Below, one piece after another: positions 24,165 to 35,505 of a stretch of DNA of 64,000 nucleotides (the stretch's first letter is position 1; each line of letters begins with the position of its first letter). The stretch comes from Incurvaria masculella (lineage: Eukaryota > Arthropoda > Insecta > Lepidoptera > Incurvariidae). The position numbers were made by a program, and so were the translations under genes. The DNA lies in assembly GCA_946894095.1 (NCBI GenBank), contig OX335657.1:3410001-3474000 (forward strand), in the 5' to 3' direction. The notes under the pieces are model-generated. The model had not been told where the DNA came from. It saw only the letters and a program-made list of their open reading frames with translations, and did not search any database.

Positions 24165-25513
24165 AGCAGCCCGTCCCGGCTTTGCACGGGCATAATATAA
24201 TTGAAAAAATATTATTTTGACACAATGATACACAAATAAACCCCTTATTACGTAGAGTTCCTAAAAAAAGAGCATAAACCTACATTGAAATATTTGAAAT
24301 AAAAATAACAAATTTTGTGAATATATTTTTTTTGTATTTTTTTTTCTTTTTTGTATTTTTTACTTTTATGTATTTTTCATACTATTAATTATTTTAAAAA
24401 GGTCATAACCACAAAACAAAGCCATTAAATAAATAATTTATTGAGTTAAAGCCAGGGAGTAAACATTATTTGATGTTGTTTTATTTTTCACTAAATAATT
24501 AGCTTAACTGTTATTATGATACTTTTGAGATTACCGCGGTCGTTAGACATGTTTGAAAAATGTTACGGCTTTTGAGAATGTCTTTGGAGAGTGTATCTTC
24601 CTGCCGCGTGAAAAGCCGTAACATTTTTCAAACATGTTTAACTGTTATTAGCTACCTACATCTACTACTATAACCTACAACTAAAAAGTATTTAATCGAA
24701 AATCATAAAAACTATTTAAGTCACTTATTTATTAGGATAACTAAATGTACAACATATATTAATGGGTCTAGTTCTGAAAAGAACTTTTTGAATGCGTTTA
24801 GTTACCTACTAAACTAATTATCATCAAGCGACAAAATATTATCAAGCGACAATTTCTTAAATTCCGCACACGGCTGCTGCGTAGGGAGCCGACTGACTCC
24901 CCTCCCGTATCTCTGAGTGACGCCTACAAACTCTAAAACGCATAGTGTGTCAAAGGGAAGTTTTTTCTAATTTTTAAACTCATGATATCTTTCGAATGAA
25001 ATGTCGGAATCGAATAATTCAAAAAGTAATATAAAGGTATTGAAACAGTCTTAAATAATAATTTATTTATTTTGATAAGGATTCATATCTAGGTACAAAT
25101 AAAGAGCCTTTTCTAGCGGCGGTATTTAAATTTTTATTTTAAAATAAATGCACACTTATTGTGACATAACTATAATAGTTAGATGTATGCTGTCGCGACA
25201 TTTTTTGTAGATAATAATGTGTTCTATAAAATTGTACTACATCATTTTGTTCTATCGTGAATAGATTTCGCAGCGCACGCGATGTAAGGAACATTCTTGG
25301 TAATTTTTTTGCACCTTGGGTTACGTTATCGGAGTTTTGGTAAGGATCCCTAATTTTTTTAAGATAAAACATAGTCTATGTCCCTCGGATAGACTGTAGC
25401 TTTCCAACGGTGAAATAATTTTTCAAATCCGTTCAGTAGTTTCCTATCTGTTCATGTATTTGAGCCTATTCGGTTCAAATACACAAACAATCAAACCTTT
25501 CCTCTTTATATAA
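24165..25513 (-). mobile_element. Non-autonomous Helitron, inner copy
   Basis: Read on the minus strand it starts TCTATACTATTATATAAAG at 25513 and ends with a small hairpin (CCCGT ... ACGGG) and CTAG at 24165, followed by a host T. TC at the start, a hairpin, a CTRR-type end and an insertion next to T are Helitron hallmarks. It encodes no Rep or helicase. A 121-bp Penelope-like fragment has inserted at 24517-24637. The base before the 5' TC is C rather than the usual A. Confidence 0.65.
24517..24637. mobile_element. Penelope-like terminal fragment with 13-bp target duplication
   Basis: This 121-bp insert is flanked by TTAACTGTTATTA at 24504-24516 and again at 24638-24650. Inside, ACATGTTTGAAAAATGTTAC... 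is repeated in inverted orientation as a 27-bp perfect stem. The starting sequence TGATACTTTTGAGATTA is also found at 33332, immediately before Penelope-like reverse-transcriptase coding sequence, which gives the assignment. Confidence 0.65.
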
Positions 25514-26213
25514 TAGTATAGAGTATAAATTAGAGAGCTCCGATAGTAATAAACGCGTCCGATCGCTGCTAAATTCAAAGTGCTAGAACCGCAGCCTCCG
25601 ACGCACTATTTATAGGCACGCTCCCACCGCCCCGGCCGGCCCGTACTGCCGCAAACCTACGTCCCGCAATTTTTAAATCTGTTATATCTTCGAAAATATT
25701 CATTTAAATCATATGCTGTAAACGGCCATATAAATCTATATTAAATCAACAATGTATTTAAGGTATTTAATTGGATAAGGATTAATGCTGTATTGGTTAA
25801 AATCGCCTCGAAAATTAGCCATTATTTGTCGTAAAAAGTTAATGACAAAATTTTTTTATTGTGGTATATCCATAAGAGATAGACATATACCATCGCGGCG
25901 TTTTCTGTAGACTTTTTCAATGTGTACAATACTTAGTACATTATTTCGATAAATCTCGTAGGATTCAGCCTGCGCTTGCAATGTAAGCGGAAAAAATGTA
26001 ATTTATTACGACATCACATTGGAAACCTCAAAAATAACAGTATTTCTCCACTATTTAATGGATGTTATTATACATATAAACCTTCCTCTTGAATCACTCT
26101 ATCTATTAAAAAAAACCGCATCAAAATCCGTTGCGTAGTTTTAAAGATTTAAGCGAACATGGGGATATAGGGACAGAGAAAGCGACTTTGTTTTATACTA
26201 TGTAGTGATTACT
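25514..26213 (-). mobile_element. Helitron 5' part, outer copy
   Basis: On the minus strand it begins TCACTACATAGTATAAAAC at 26213, preceded by A, the usual Helitron 5' boundary. The internal sequence is related to the inner Helitron (paired words around 25180-25290 and 25870-26010). Its own 3' end is not visible. Either the inner copy interrupted it or the two share the 3' end at 24165. Confidence 0.55.
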
Positions 26214-26424
26214 TATTTCATACATAATATGCAAAAGACGCCATCTTAACTAAAACAAAATGTTTACTTCTTGAAACCATTTCACCACGGGCCAAACGGT
26301 CTATCGGAATGGTATTAATCCACTTAGATATAGTTTAATTGTGAATGTTGTATTGTGTATGATTATGGATATTAAATAATTAAAAATAAAATATAAAAAT
26401 TATAGGATCACTATATTCTTGAAG
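26214..26424. other. Short spacer
   Basis: Nothing recognised. Confidence 0.3.
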
Positions 26425-26600
26425 TGACGAGCATCGAGTGCGCTGGCGGAAAGCAGTCAGTCCACTGCTGGACATACGCCTCTCCAATTTTTCGCCCGTC
26501 CTCCCCGCCCTCAGCGGTACGGAACCACTGCTCTCCGCCGACGCACTTGATGTCGTCGTCCCACCTGGCGGGTGGTCTTCCCACACTCCGATATATCTTG
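26425..26600 (-). mobile_element. RTE-type LINE 3' fragment
   Basis: In reverse complement the sequence encodes the RTE C-terminal end: VWEDHPPGG-type codons in one frame and the GRPPAR equivalent in another, followed by GEAYVQ-like words. It matches the end of the longer RTE copy at 33796-35505. It is a 5'-truncated stub. Confidence 0.6.
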
Positions 26601-27136
26601 CAATATAAAACATTCTTACTGGTCCCAGTTTAAATTCAAGGCCGTCTCTATGCTAGTCCTTTTGGCTAGTCATTGTCTCAGATACCTTTTTAATTCCTAT
26701 TTTCGAATATTTAAATTTGGACCCTAAATTATTTACCAATATCACAATTGAATTTAACACAATCCTTCTGAAGAGGGTGTTAGCATCTGATTGCATTCAG
26801 TTCCAGAAGGGCGTAAGTGAAAGCACATTTTATTATTTTTATATCTAACTACAACTGATTTTGAAATTTCAAATTCAAAATTTAATAAATTGATTGTTTA
26901 GCTGTATTAGCATGTAAATATGTATATCTGGGGCTCCCATTATTTGTTCAAACTTATATTATGATTTTTTAATCATCAGGATCTTACAGTTTTGGCTTTA
27001 AATGATGTCTAGACCATCATCCAAACGTACGTCGATTATCGTATGATGATAGTACAACGAATATTTTTTTTTAATAAAAAACAATGTTTTACTTACGTTC
27101 TTATGGGACTGAATGAAATCAGGTGCTAACTCCCCC
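26601..27136. other. AT-rich spacer
   Basis: No gene or repeat recognised. Confidence 0.4.
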
Positions 27137-27140
27137 TTAA

Positions 27141-27501
27141 GGATGTTCCGACCCATACAATGTTTTTTTTACACAGAACGCTAAAAGTATTGCACTTTAA
27201 GGCACGAATTCGTCAAAAATATTAAATATAGCCATAGTAGTTGCAGCGAAATCATATTCACAATTTCAGGTTTAATGGTTTCGTAGTAATTGCCGATTAG
27301 AAGTTTTACACCGTTAGATGGCGCTGTTAAATAAAAATCGTATTTAAATAAATTGTAACAAAACCAATAATCCTGAAATTGTGAAATGGTTTTCGCTGCT
27401 AGTAATATCACTATATTAAACTTTTATTATTAATTCGTGGCTTAAAGTGCAATACTTTTTGCGTTATGTGTGCAAACAACTTTATATGGCTCGGAACAGC
27501 C
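27141..27501. mobile_element. Foldback MITE flanked by TTAA, copy 2
   Basis: A 361-bp copy of the element at 3789-4131, flanked by TTAA at 27137-27140 and 27502-27505. It keeps a block of about 19 bp (TATTGCACTTTAAGGCACG) in the left arm that the first copy lacks, so the left arm here matches the right arm better. Confidence 0.8.
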
Positions 27502-27505
27502 TTAA

Positions 27506-28914
27506 AATCTTTCAAAATGTTGTGTTTTAAATGCATGATATATCTTGTAAAATAAAATTGCTTCACTCCGAGCAAGAGTTAAGTCCGATATAAAACCACC
27601 ATTATCCGATATAGGTTATTCAGGCATATAAGGGGTAATTTTCGAGCTAATTTGCAACAAATTAGTCCCAATAAACTGGGGGTCGAAAATCAATAGTTTT
27701 TGAGTTAAGTTTTTTAAAAAATGTTCTGTGTTATTATGATAAAGTGATGATTGTAAAATAAATACCATACTCTGGGCATTTGATCAGCTTTTTTCGAATA
27801 GCTGATGAATGAGAGAGTACTTAAAAAATGCATTAAAATTATCCATAGTCTCAGAAATGAAGGGTCATAAATGACAGTTTATGTGAAAACATTACAACAT
27901 TCATTTAAATCAGAGAGGATTACCAAAAAAAAAGTATGACACATGGCATAAAAATTATGGAAATAACTTAATTATTTCATAAGCTTCCAAAAAAGGTAAA
28001 AATCTTGTCAATTTTCACACGAGTTCCATTCTTTTTTTATTTAGTTGGAATGGCGTTGAAAAATGAAATAACGGTTATTTATGTGTAGGTACAATTAAAA
28101 ATGTTAAAATTTAACCGCTAAAATTGTAGATGTACTGTAGATAAGCAATTAATATATTTTTTAGGTAGATGGATGTATATATGCATTACCAATACTATTC
28201 ACCTTCACATTCCAGTCGCTAACATACATTAAGATGTTTACACCGAAAGTAAGATTCTCTCGACACATAAACACGTTGGGGTGATGATGGAAGGTGGTAG
28301 TCAGAGAGGTCGCACGTGAAAAACAACGTTATTTCACGTTCGTACGTTCCACGTGCCCGTTTAGTCCCTAACTATACTTCCACAAGAGCCATTATACTTT
28401 CTTGTAGATACTCCGAACGCGCGAGCACCTAAATAGATCGGTGTGAGAATAACAAAGAACCCGTAAACAAGAACTGGATTGACTTCGGGTAATAGGGCGT
28501 CGGAACCGTCTTCGGTGTGCACATGGAAGAAATGCAGATACTACATACGGGCGTTATGTTCTCAGACCAAGGTACTTGACTGCAAGGATTGAACATTCGA
28601 TCGAAACTAACTTGTCACCAAAATCATAGATAAATGGTAATTTGCTAACGTCACACAAGTGTTAAAACGGTATAATGAAATTCAACAGATGGCGTTGCAA
28701 TTCACATTTGAGAATACATTAAAACTATAGCATATTCAACTACGTGTGTGCGTGTGACGGAACGGTACAAATTGTATGCGGGCTGTTCGGTCAATCATCT
28801 TGCTAACCTACGGACGTGTGTGTGTTTCTTCCCTGTTTATCCTCACCCGAATACCTAACACAGACCAATGAATATCCACAGTCGACATTCCAAAAATAAG
28901 AACCCACCTGTCTT
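27506..28914. other. Spacer, apparently single copy
   Basis: No gene recognised. The stretch 28230-28560 has mixed composition and contains no long reading frame. Confidence 0.4.
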
Positions 28915-29095
28915 CTATCGTTCATCTATAGGGTCGGAAAACAATGGAATGAACTCCCTTCCGAGGTATTTCCGAGGAAGCACCTGGCCGGCCGGCGTGG
29001 ATTTCGCAGCGCCCCTGTAAGTTTGAAATCCCATGGGCGTCGTCGGGCACCTAAATAGGTCCTGGCGTACGCCATATGCCGCGCGCTTAACAAAA
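28915..29095 (+). mobile_element. LINE C-terminal fragment with internal deletion
   Basis: The plus strand encodes VGKQWNELPSEVFP, then jumps to HLAGRRGFRS. The intervening codons present in the copy at 20792-20995 (about 15 residues) are missing. Same family and same truncated state. Confidence 0.6.
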
Positions 29096-29169
29096 AATAA
29101 TGGCTCCTTGGATTTGATGCAACAATATCCCAATACTTAGAGACGTTTCAACTAAAAATTTGTTTTATG

Positions 29170-29345
29170 TAACTGGTCCTGGATGGCTAATACCCACGCT
29201 CATATAAGCCCAACACACTGGATTTCCAGAGCAACTGAATTTTCATCTAGCAGGGGAGGGAGTTATCAAGCTCAGAAAGAGAAAGAAAGTGGTACATGAA
29301 CGAGGCGGGGACTAAACTATTGTCAAGAGAAGCAAGGATCTGCGC
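29170..29345 (-). mobile_element. SINE copy with internal deletion
   Basis: The left end (GGATGGCTAATACCC) and the part next to the head (CAGAAAGAGAAAGAAAGTGG) are present, but the central body is largely deleted. The head is worn. Confidence 0.55.
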
Positions 29346-29439
29346 CCCTCATCAACGAGTCTGGTTTCACTATTTTATCGCTATTTTCTCACTTGTTTCA
29401 TCTGATTTTTTTCATTTGCATACGGCAACGAAACTTATG

Positions 29440-29520
29440 TTTTCCCGAAATTTTCCTCGCACCGGGCGGGCGGCACGGCGGGCGGGCGGGCGGGGCGGGG
29501 GAGGAACTACCTGCCTTTGA
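29440..29520. repeat. G/C-rich low-complexity patch
   Basis: Repeated GGGCGGGC words at 29462-29505 in an AT-rich region. It is low-complexity sequence, and no associated gene is seen. Confidence 0.5.
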
Positions 29521-29614
29521 TTAATTGGATGGTGAGAAAAACATGCACGCTCGTCAGCGTCGGGCCCTCGCTAACAAAAGGTAAGGGATGACTTTTCTTT
29601 AGACCTTAGGTGTA

Positions 29615-29839
29615 CAGTCAACCAAAGATTAAAGTATACACTTCCGGTAAACTTAAAATTAATGGTGGCTACCTAAAACCTCCAATATGCTAGGGTTTTG
29701 TTGACACAGTAACTAGTAGACATTCTCAACTATGTTTGAATGTATAATTAGCACTATATTGTCTTCGAAAAGTCAAAGTATTTCACCTGTTCATATTTTC
29801 CTTCAACCGGATGTGTATCCTTAACACTTTGGTCGACTG
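29615..29839. mobile_element. MITE with CAGTC termini and TA target, copy 2
   Basis: A 225-bp relative of the element at 698-930, flanked by TA (29613-29614 and 29840-29841). Inverted ends read CAGTCAACCAAAG and CAGTCGACCAAAG. Non-coding. Confidence 0.75.
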
Positions 29840-29999
29840 TACGTGGAAAGCAGTATCGTTCACGTTGAGAATTTTTCATTTAATTAATTTTAAAAACCGG
29901 TAGCCAAAAACACAGTTCATTCACAAACTGATTCGATTCGCTCTCAGTACATAATGCCTACTACGTGTTTGAGCCGAGTGAGTCATTTTCCCGCCGATG

Positions 30000-30105
30000 C
30001 TGGCAGTGGTTCGGACTCCACGTATAACTGTAGGTCCCCTTCCTTGCTTCCTTGGTGGTAGGGTTAATCGCATGAACGGTTGATCGAAACGACAATGAGT
30101 CATGA
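30000..30105 (+). mobile_element. SINE body fragment
   Basis: A plus-strand piece of the common SINE body (GTGGTTCGGACTCCACGTAT, then GGTGGTAGGGTTAAT and CGAAACGACAATGAG) with a short deletion after GGTTAAT. It has no head or tail. Confidence 0.55.
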
Positions 30106-30234
30106 GCATGTTTTAATTCAGTTCATGTACGTGTGAACTTTAACGAAGATCCTAGTCATACGAAACTAAATGTGGTATAAGCCATCCATAAAGAGTTTTA
30201 AAAAAAAAATCTATGTTATGTTAGACCAATGTAA

Positions 30235-30378
30235 AATAAATACATAAATTATTTATAGCGCAACATAGAAAAAACCAATACAAGTACAACGATTCAAAAC
30301 AACAACAAAATTGCACAAAGGTGAACTTATTACTAAGAGTGATTTCTTCCAGTCAACCTTTGTGGTGATTAGGAGAGA
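30235..30378 (-). mobile_element. LINE 3' tail, same family as the LINE at 41380
   Basis: In reverse complement it reads TTGACTGGAAGAAATCACTC, then GTGCAATTTTGTTGTTGTTT, which matches the 3'-UTR at 42868-42930 nearly word for word. No coding part. Confidence 0.65.
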
Positions 30379-30869
30379 CAATCAAACATATCTGTAGGTA
30401 GGTACAAAATAGCAGTTTGAAAGGAAAAATAAAAAAAATATATAAAATAAAAATACATGCATGCAGTTTAAACATAAATAAACCATAATAAAAACAAACA
30501 TAATTTTAAATAAATAAAATCAAATAAATGATAAAATATACCAACAAATATATTGTATATCCAATGTAACTGTTAAGCTATACAAAAATTGAGACCATTT
30601 TAAATAAATGTTTAATTAATAATTGCTATCATATATATCATGCATGTTTATTATACATTTTTACGCTACAAGTCCAATCATTGTAGCATAGAAATCAACC
30701 ATCTTAATTATGAGAATTATGTACAGTGCGCAGCACCCTCGGCGACACAGTAGACATTGGCATTTGCAGGAAAACGTGTATCTGTGTCAAAGTACAATGT
30801 ATGTTGTCTAGTATGATGCCGCTTGTACATATATGTTTTTATTTTGTGAATTACTTTAGCCGTATCCTC
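30379..30869. other. AT-rich spacer
   Basis: Nothing recognised up to the TTA that flanks the large inverted arm at 30873. Confidence 0.4.
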
Positions 30870-30872
30870 TTA

Positions 30873-31470
30873 TAGTACGAGAGCGGACCGTCGTCAACCC
30901 TACGTCATCGAGTAACACCATGGGACCCATTTGAGCTTGTGCAGATTAGAATAGGCTTCCTAAAAATACTAGGTTGCCTGACCCAAACCTGGAACGTTTT
31001 GTGCAGTAGGTAATATTAAATCACTTTTTTGGTAGAATTTAACGTCATCGAGTAACAACATGAGACCTAGCACAATCGGTAAAGGTCATCAAGAAAAGCT
31101 TAAAAAAAGTAGGTTGGCTCGTCCTACCCTGGCACGTTCTGAGGTTGGCCGGTTTTAAAATGTCGAAAAATAAAAAAAATAACGTCATCGAGTAACAAGA
31201 TGACACTACCACCATTCGATAGTCCTATGAACATGCTTCATAAAAAAATTAGGTTGCCTGCCCTGAGCCTGGCACGTTTCTTTCGCGGCCATGTTGAACG
31301 TCGGATGCGCCGAGTTCCTCTATTCAATCAATTGTTATAATAATATAATATAACAGTTTTGTGGTATGTCTATCTATAAACAGTGATGTTTTCATTGATA
31401 TGAACTCACCTTGGATAGGTAAAAAAAACAAAATGAAATATTTGTGATATTTGATTGATTGGGTGCAATG
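30873..31470 (+). repeat. Left inverted arm with three 140-bp subrepeats
   Basis: The tip is TAGTACGAGAGCGGACC. Copies of ACGTCATCGAGTAACA start at 30902, 31042 and 31182. Each is followed later in the unit by a TAGGTTG(C/G)CT word and a CTGG(A/C)ACGTT word. Confidence 0.85.
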
Positions 31471-31569
31471 GTTGCAAATCATTTCATTTCAACAAATATT
31501 TTTCTTCTGTCGCGCAAGATACAATTAAATACATCCAATAAATTTTACATCTCGCATTAGAGCACCTAA

Positions 31570-32767
31570 AAATATTTTTACCACGCAATAAGGAGTCTGT
31601 CACTTTTAAATCTGTTAGCTGTTATGAGATTCAAAAAGTAACTAAAGACTTTAAGTCAAAAGGATCGCAAGATTTATGGAACATTTCTACTAATTTGTTA
31701 AAGCCCATATCGAGCCCATATCTTGAAGATGGCACATTTCCAGACTTAATAAAAATAATTAGGGTAATACCATTGCTTAAAATGGGATCTCATAATGATA
31801 TTGAAAATTATCCGCATGTGTCCTTACTACCAGTGCTTAGTACATTTATTTTACATTTAAAGTGTTATTATTTATAATCAATTCGGATTTCGTAAGGGTA
31901 GGTCGGTCAACAGGAGATTCCATTGCCTTGATGTTAATATCTATTTTAACTTCTCTAGTTAAATCTATGAGCACCCACGGCATTTTCTGTGATGTATCAA
32001 AAGCTTTTGACTGTGTAGATCACGAAATACTTCCAGGGAAACTAAACTTATGGTGTTAGGGAAAATAAATGAGGTATTTGTCAATTATATTTATTGAAAA
32101 GACAACAAATTCGTGAAGTAAACGGTAAGTAAAGTCTGATGTAGAATCAAGCACTATGGGTGTGCCGCAAGGCTCAGTTCTAGGACCGTGGTTTTTAGGG
32201 TTCCGTATCCAAAGGGTGAAAACGGAACCCTATTACTAAGCCTCCGCTGTCCGTCCGTCCGTCCGTCCGTCTGTCCGTCTGTCACAGTACTGTATCTCAG
32301 TAACCGTAACAGATAGACAGCTGAAAATTTCACAGAGTGTGTATTTATTTTGCCGCTACAACAACAAATAGGTGGGATAAAAAAATAATTAAAATTAAAG
32401 GGGGCTCCCATACAAAAAAACGTGTTTTTTTTGTTTTTTTTTACGATGGTACGGAACCCTTCGTGTGCGAGTCCGACTCGCACTTGTATATGTTGTTATA
32501 AATGATATTTCAAGCTGCATCGGAACAGATATTGAGATGATTTTATTTGCTGATGACAAATCAATAATTCGAAAAAATCGCAATATGTATATCAGAACTA
32601 CGGGAGTCCTTTATACAAGCTATGAATTCACTTAAATTATGGTGTGCAGCCAATAACCTACTTTTAAGTGTCAGTAAAACGAGTTTAATGCATTGGGGAC
32701 CCAAAGACGTAATGTGAATTGTGATGTATTAAATAAAGCAAATGATCTGTCTTCAGCAATACCTTAA
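31570..32767 (+). pseudogene. LINE reverse-transcriptase fragment (split by a repeat)
   Basis: A plus-strand, broken non-LTR reverse transcriptase. Visible pieces are a PYLEDGTFPDLIKIIRVIPL stretch (31710-31770), a FRKGRSTGDSI block at about 31887, the DVSKAFDCVDHEIL motif around 31990-32030, GVPQGSVLGP at about 32158-32187 and FADD at 32546-32557. The block order is the usual palm-domain order of CR1/Jockey-type LINEs. The gene is interrupted between the GVPQGSVLGP and FADD motifs by the microsatellite-bearing repeat at 32196-32486, and then cut by the TTAA element at 32768. Several frameshifts make it non-functional. Confidence 0.7.
32196..32486 (-). mobile_element. Microsatellite-bearing repeat inside a LINE
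   Basis: A complete minus-strand copy: AGGGTTCCGTATCC at the left, CCGACTCGCACTTG at the right, and a (CCGT)n run at 32253-32272. It lies between two parts of one reverse-transcriptase frame, so its boundaries are well defined by the host LINE. Confidence 0.8.
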
Positions 32768-33309
32768 GGTGGCCCATCCCGCTCATCTCCCCATACAAAA
32801 GGGGAAAGAAGATCACGCCTATGTTTCTTGTCAGAGATCCAAAATTTTGCTCAAAATAGCTTTATTTGATCGAACTAGATGTCTGATGACCATTGGCATT
32901 GTAAAATTGTGTTTGGTTTCTAAGTTATAAGGTCCGAAAGTTCGCATTTTTCGCGCGTTTTATACAATAACTTTGGAGGTGGATTACGCAATGATAAAGT
33001 AAAAACATCTTAAAAAGATTAGTCATCAGACATAGCTTATTTAATCAAGATTTATAATCTATTTGGTTTTTGTTCGATTTTTTACTACAGCAGTCGTGGT
33101 TTACTTTTAGCTATAAGTCGTTTTGAAATTAAAATTTTCGTAAATCTTACCAAATCATACACTATGCACATTGTCTTTTTTGTGGACATGTTGCATCTTC
33201 CTCATCACGGAGCCTGTCTTATTTTTTGAAACAGTGAAGGTCCCAGAGCGCAACAGCACGGTTTTGTACCGTGCCCGCGAATGAGTTAGGGCCGCCGGGT
33301 TGGGCCACC
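32768..33309 (+). mobile_element. 542-bp TTAA-flanked element, copy B
   Basis: Flanked by TTAA at 32764-32767 and 33310-33313. Ends read GGTGGCCCA and TGGGCCACC, perfect inverted repeats over 9 bp. It is the same length as copy A (12108-12649) in the opposite orientation. Non-coding. Confidence 0.8.
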
Positions 33310-33331
33310 TTAAGAAATAACCTTACTTGTG

Positions 33332-33790
33332 ATACTTTTGAGATTAACGTGGTCGTTAAACAAGTTTGAAAAATGTTACGGCTTTTCACGCGGCGGGAGG
33401 AGACATTCGCCGACGTATCAAGCTGATCATTCAGCCCGTTGTCAAGGAGGCATCCGCCACGTTCGTACGCAGCAGACGACGGACAACTAGGCTCGCCGTG
33501 GTGCACACAAATAAAAAATACACAATAGATTGTGAGAAGGAAGGTACTTTGGCGTTCTTGGACGTACTTGTTGCTCGACGATTGGATGGAGCCCTAAGCC
33601 ACACAGTGTACCGCAAGCCGACACACACAAATCGTTATCTTCAAGCTACTTCGCACCATGCTCCGGTGCATTTGGAATCGGTCGCAAGAGCATTGAGACT
33701 CAGAGCACAGCGGTTGTGTCCCAAGGACCATATCGTCACCGAAATGGAGACTGTGGACAGGGTGCTTCGAGAAAATGGGTACAATTTTAT
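33332..33790 (+). pseudogene. Penelope-like element fragment
   Basis: It starts with the terminal sequence TGATACTTTTGAGATTA shared with the fragment at 24517. An open frame then contains LAFLDVLVARRLDGALSHTV followed by YRKPTHTNRYLQ and a RAQRLCPKD segment. FLDVLV...YRKPTHT is the characteristic block near the end of Penelope-like reverse transcriptases. The catalytic part and the downstream endonuclease domain are missing. A terminal repeat placed directly before a 5'-truncated coding part is a known layout of these elements. The right end abuts an RTE LINE. Confidence 0.7.
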
Positions 33791-33795
33791 TACGT

Positions 33796-35505
33796 GTTTG
33801 CGTCCAATGCTGGACATACGCCTCTCCAATCCTACTCCAGTTCTCCCGGCTCTCAGCGGTACGGAACCACTGCTTTCCAACGACGCACTTGATGTCGTCT
33901 TCCCTCCTGGCGGGTGGTCTTCCCACACTTCGTTTGCCTGTCCACGGTCGCCAGTGTAGGACACGGTTACTCCAACGGTCGTCGTCTCTTCGGCTGACGT
34001 GACCAGCCCACTGCCATTTGAGCTTAGCCACCCGATGTACAATATCAACTACTTTGGTACGTCGGCGGATTGCCTCTTTACGTACCATATCCCGTAGCGA
34101 TATTATCAGCATGGCTCGCTCCATTGCTCGCTGGGCAACTTTCAACCTTTGGACCGTCAGAGTCCACGTTTCACACCCGTACGTCATAACCGGGAGGACG
34201 TGCAGGTCATATATTCGGGTCCAGACCCTCAGAGCGAATTTAAGCTTTCCAAAGGCAGTTGAATCCGGCGCTCAACCTCTATAGACAGTCATTGTCTGCC
34301 AAGCCGCAGGATTTGACCGAGATATACGTACTCTTCAACTGTTCGATCACTTCTCCGTCGATAACGATTTGTCCTCCCGTCATACCCTCAGTCGCCATGA
34401 CCTCAGTTTTATCCCGGTTCATTTTCAGACCTACCTTTATCGATGCTTTATAAAGGTCATCCAGCATGGTTTGAAACTGAACTCGGGAATTTGACAGAAG
34501 AACAATGTCATCGGCGAAGCGAAGATGACTGAGGAAATCTCCATTAACGTTGATATACCCATGTTGTCCCATTCAAGCGTCTTGAACACATCTTCCGATG
34601 CGTTTGTGAAGAGCTTGGGTGAGATCACATCCCCCTGCCTAAGGCCTTTGCCAAGAGGGATGTTTTGGGTATTTTCATGGAGCCTCACAGTCATCGTCGC
34701 GGACCGATACATATTTCGGAGTAGCTCGATGTAGCGGTGGTCGACTCTGCACCTCAGGAGGGAGTTTTCGACGGCCCATTTTTCAACTGAGTTGAACTCC
34801 TTCTCGTAGTCTACGAAGGCTATAAAGAGCAGCTTGTTGTACTCCTCGCACTTCTGCACCACTTGTCTCACAGTAAATATGTGATCCATTGTACCGTATC
34901 CTTTCCTGAACCCAGCTTGCTCACGAGGCTGGTACTGATCCAGCCTCTGTATTAGCCAACTCGTGATGACTCGTGAAAACGTGCACTCCTTGTACACGTG
35001 GTTTAGAAGTGACATAGGTCGATTATTCTTCAACTTCGCCCTATACCCTAACAGGACAACGACACTATTTCGCCATGCAGCCGGAACGACACCATTTTCG
35101 AGAACTGCATTGAACAGTGTTTGCAGTTCCTTCAAGATGGCTCTCCCACCAGCCTTTAGCAGTTCCATCGTTATCCCGTCCTCATCTGGAGTCTTGTGTT
35201 TTTTGAGTACTTTCAAAACAGCCTTTATCTCATAGACACTAATCTCCGGCAGATCCTCGGTGTAGTATCTAGTGAGCTGCGCACGCCTATCAGAGTCGAC
35301 TGGTTTGCTTGGGCTCGAAGCTTGATTTTTTTTCCACCGCATCAAGTATATCCGGCTTTCTTGCAGTGACAACACCATCAGCTCGCTCGAGTTTTTAAAT
35401 TTGGTTAGCGCCGGTAGAGAAGGCACGGGCAAACACTTTACTGCCGATTTTCCTCTATAACGCTTTCAACCAACTTCATGTTCTCTCGGCGAATATCTGC
35501 TCGGA
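33796..35505 (-). pseudogene. RTE-clade LINE, 5'-truncated and frameshifted
   Basis: Minus strand. The longest frame (35432-34437) has KTPDEDGITMELLKAGG, QPREQAGFRKGYGTMDH, FVDYEKEFNSVEKWAV and GLRQGDVISPKLF, which are reverse-transcriptase blocks of the RTE clade. In the next frame FADDIVLLSNS follows (FADD codons at 34507-34518), with the catalytic Asp pair intact. A third frame (34187-33594) gives MTYGCETWTL, RAMERAML and WQWAGHVSRR, the RTE C-terminal domain, ending near GEAYVQHWTQ. At least two frameshifts separate these pieces, so it is dead. The endonuclease end is missing. Confidence 0.85.
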
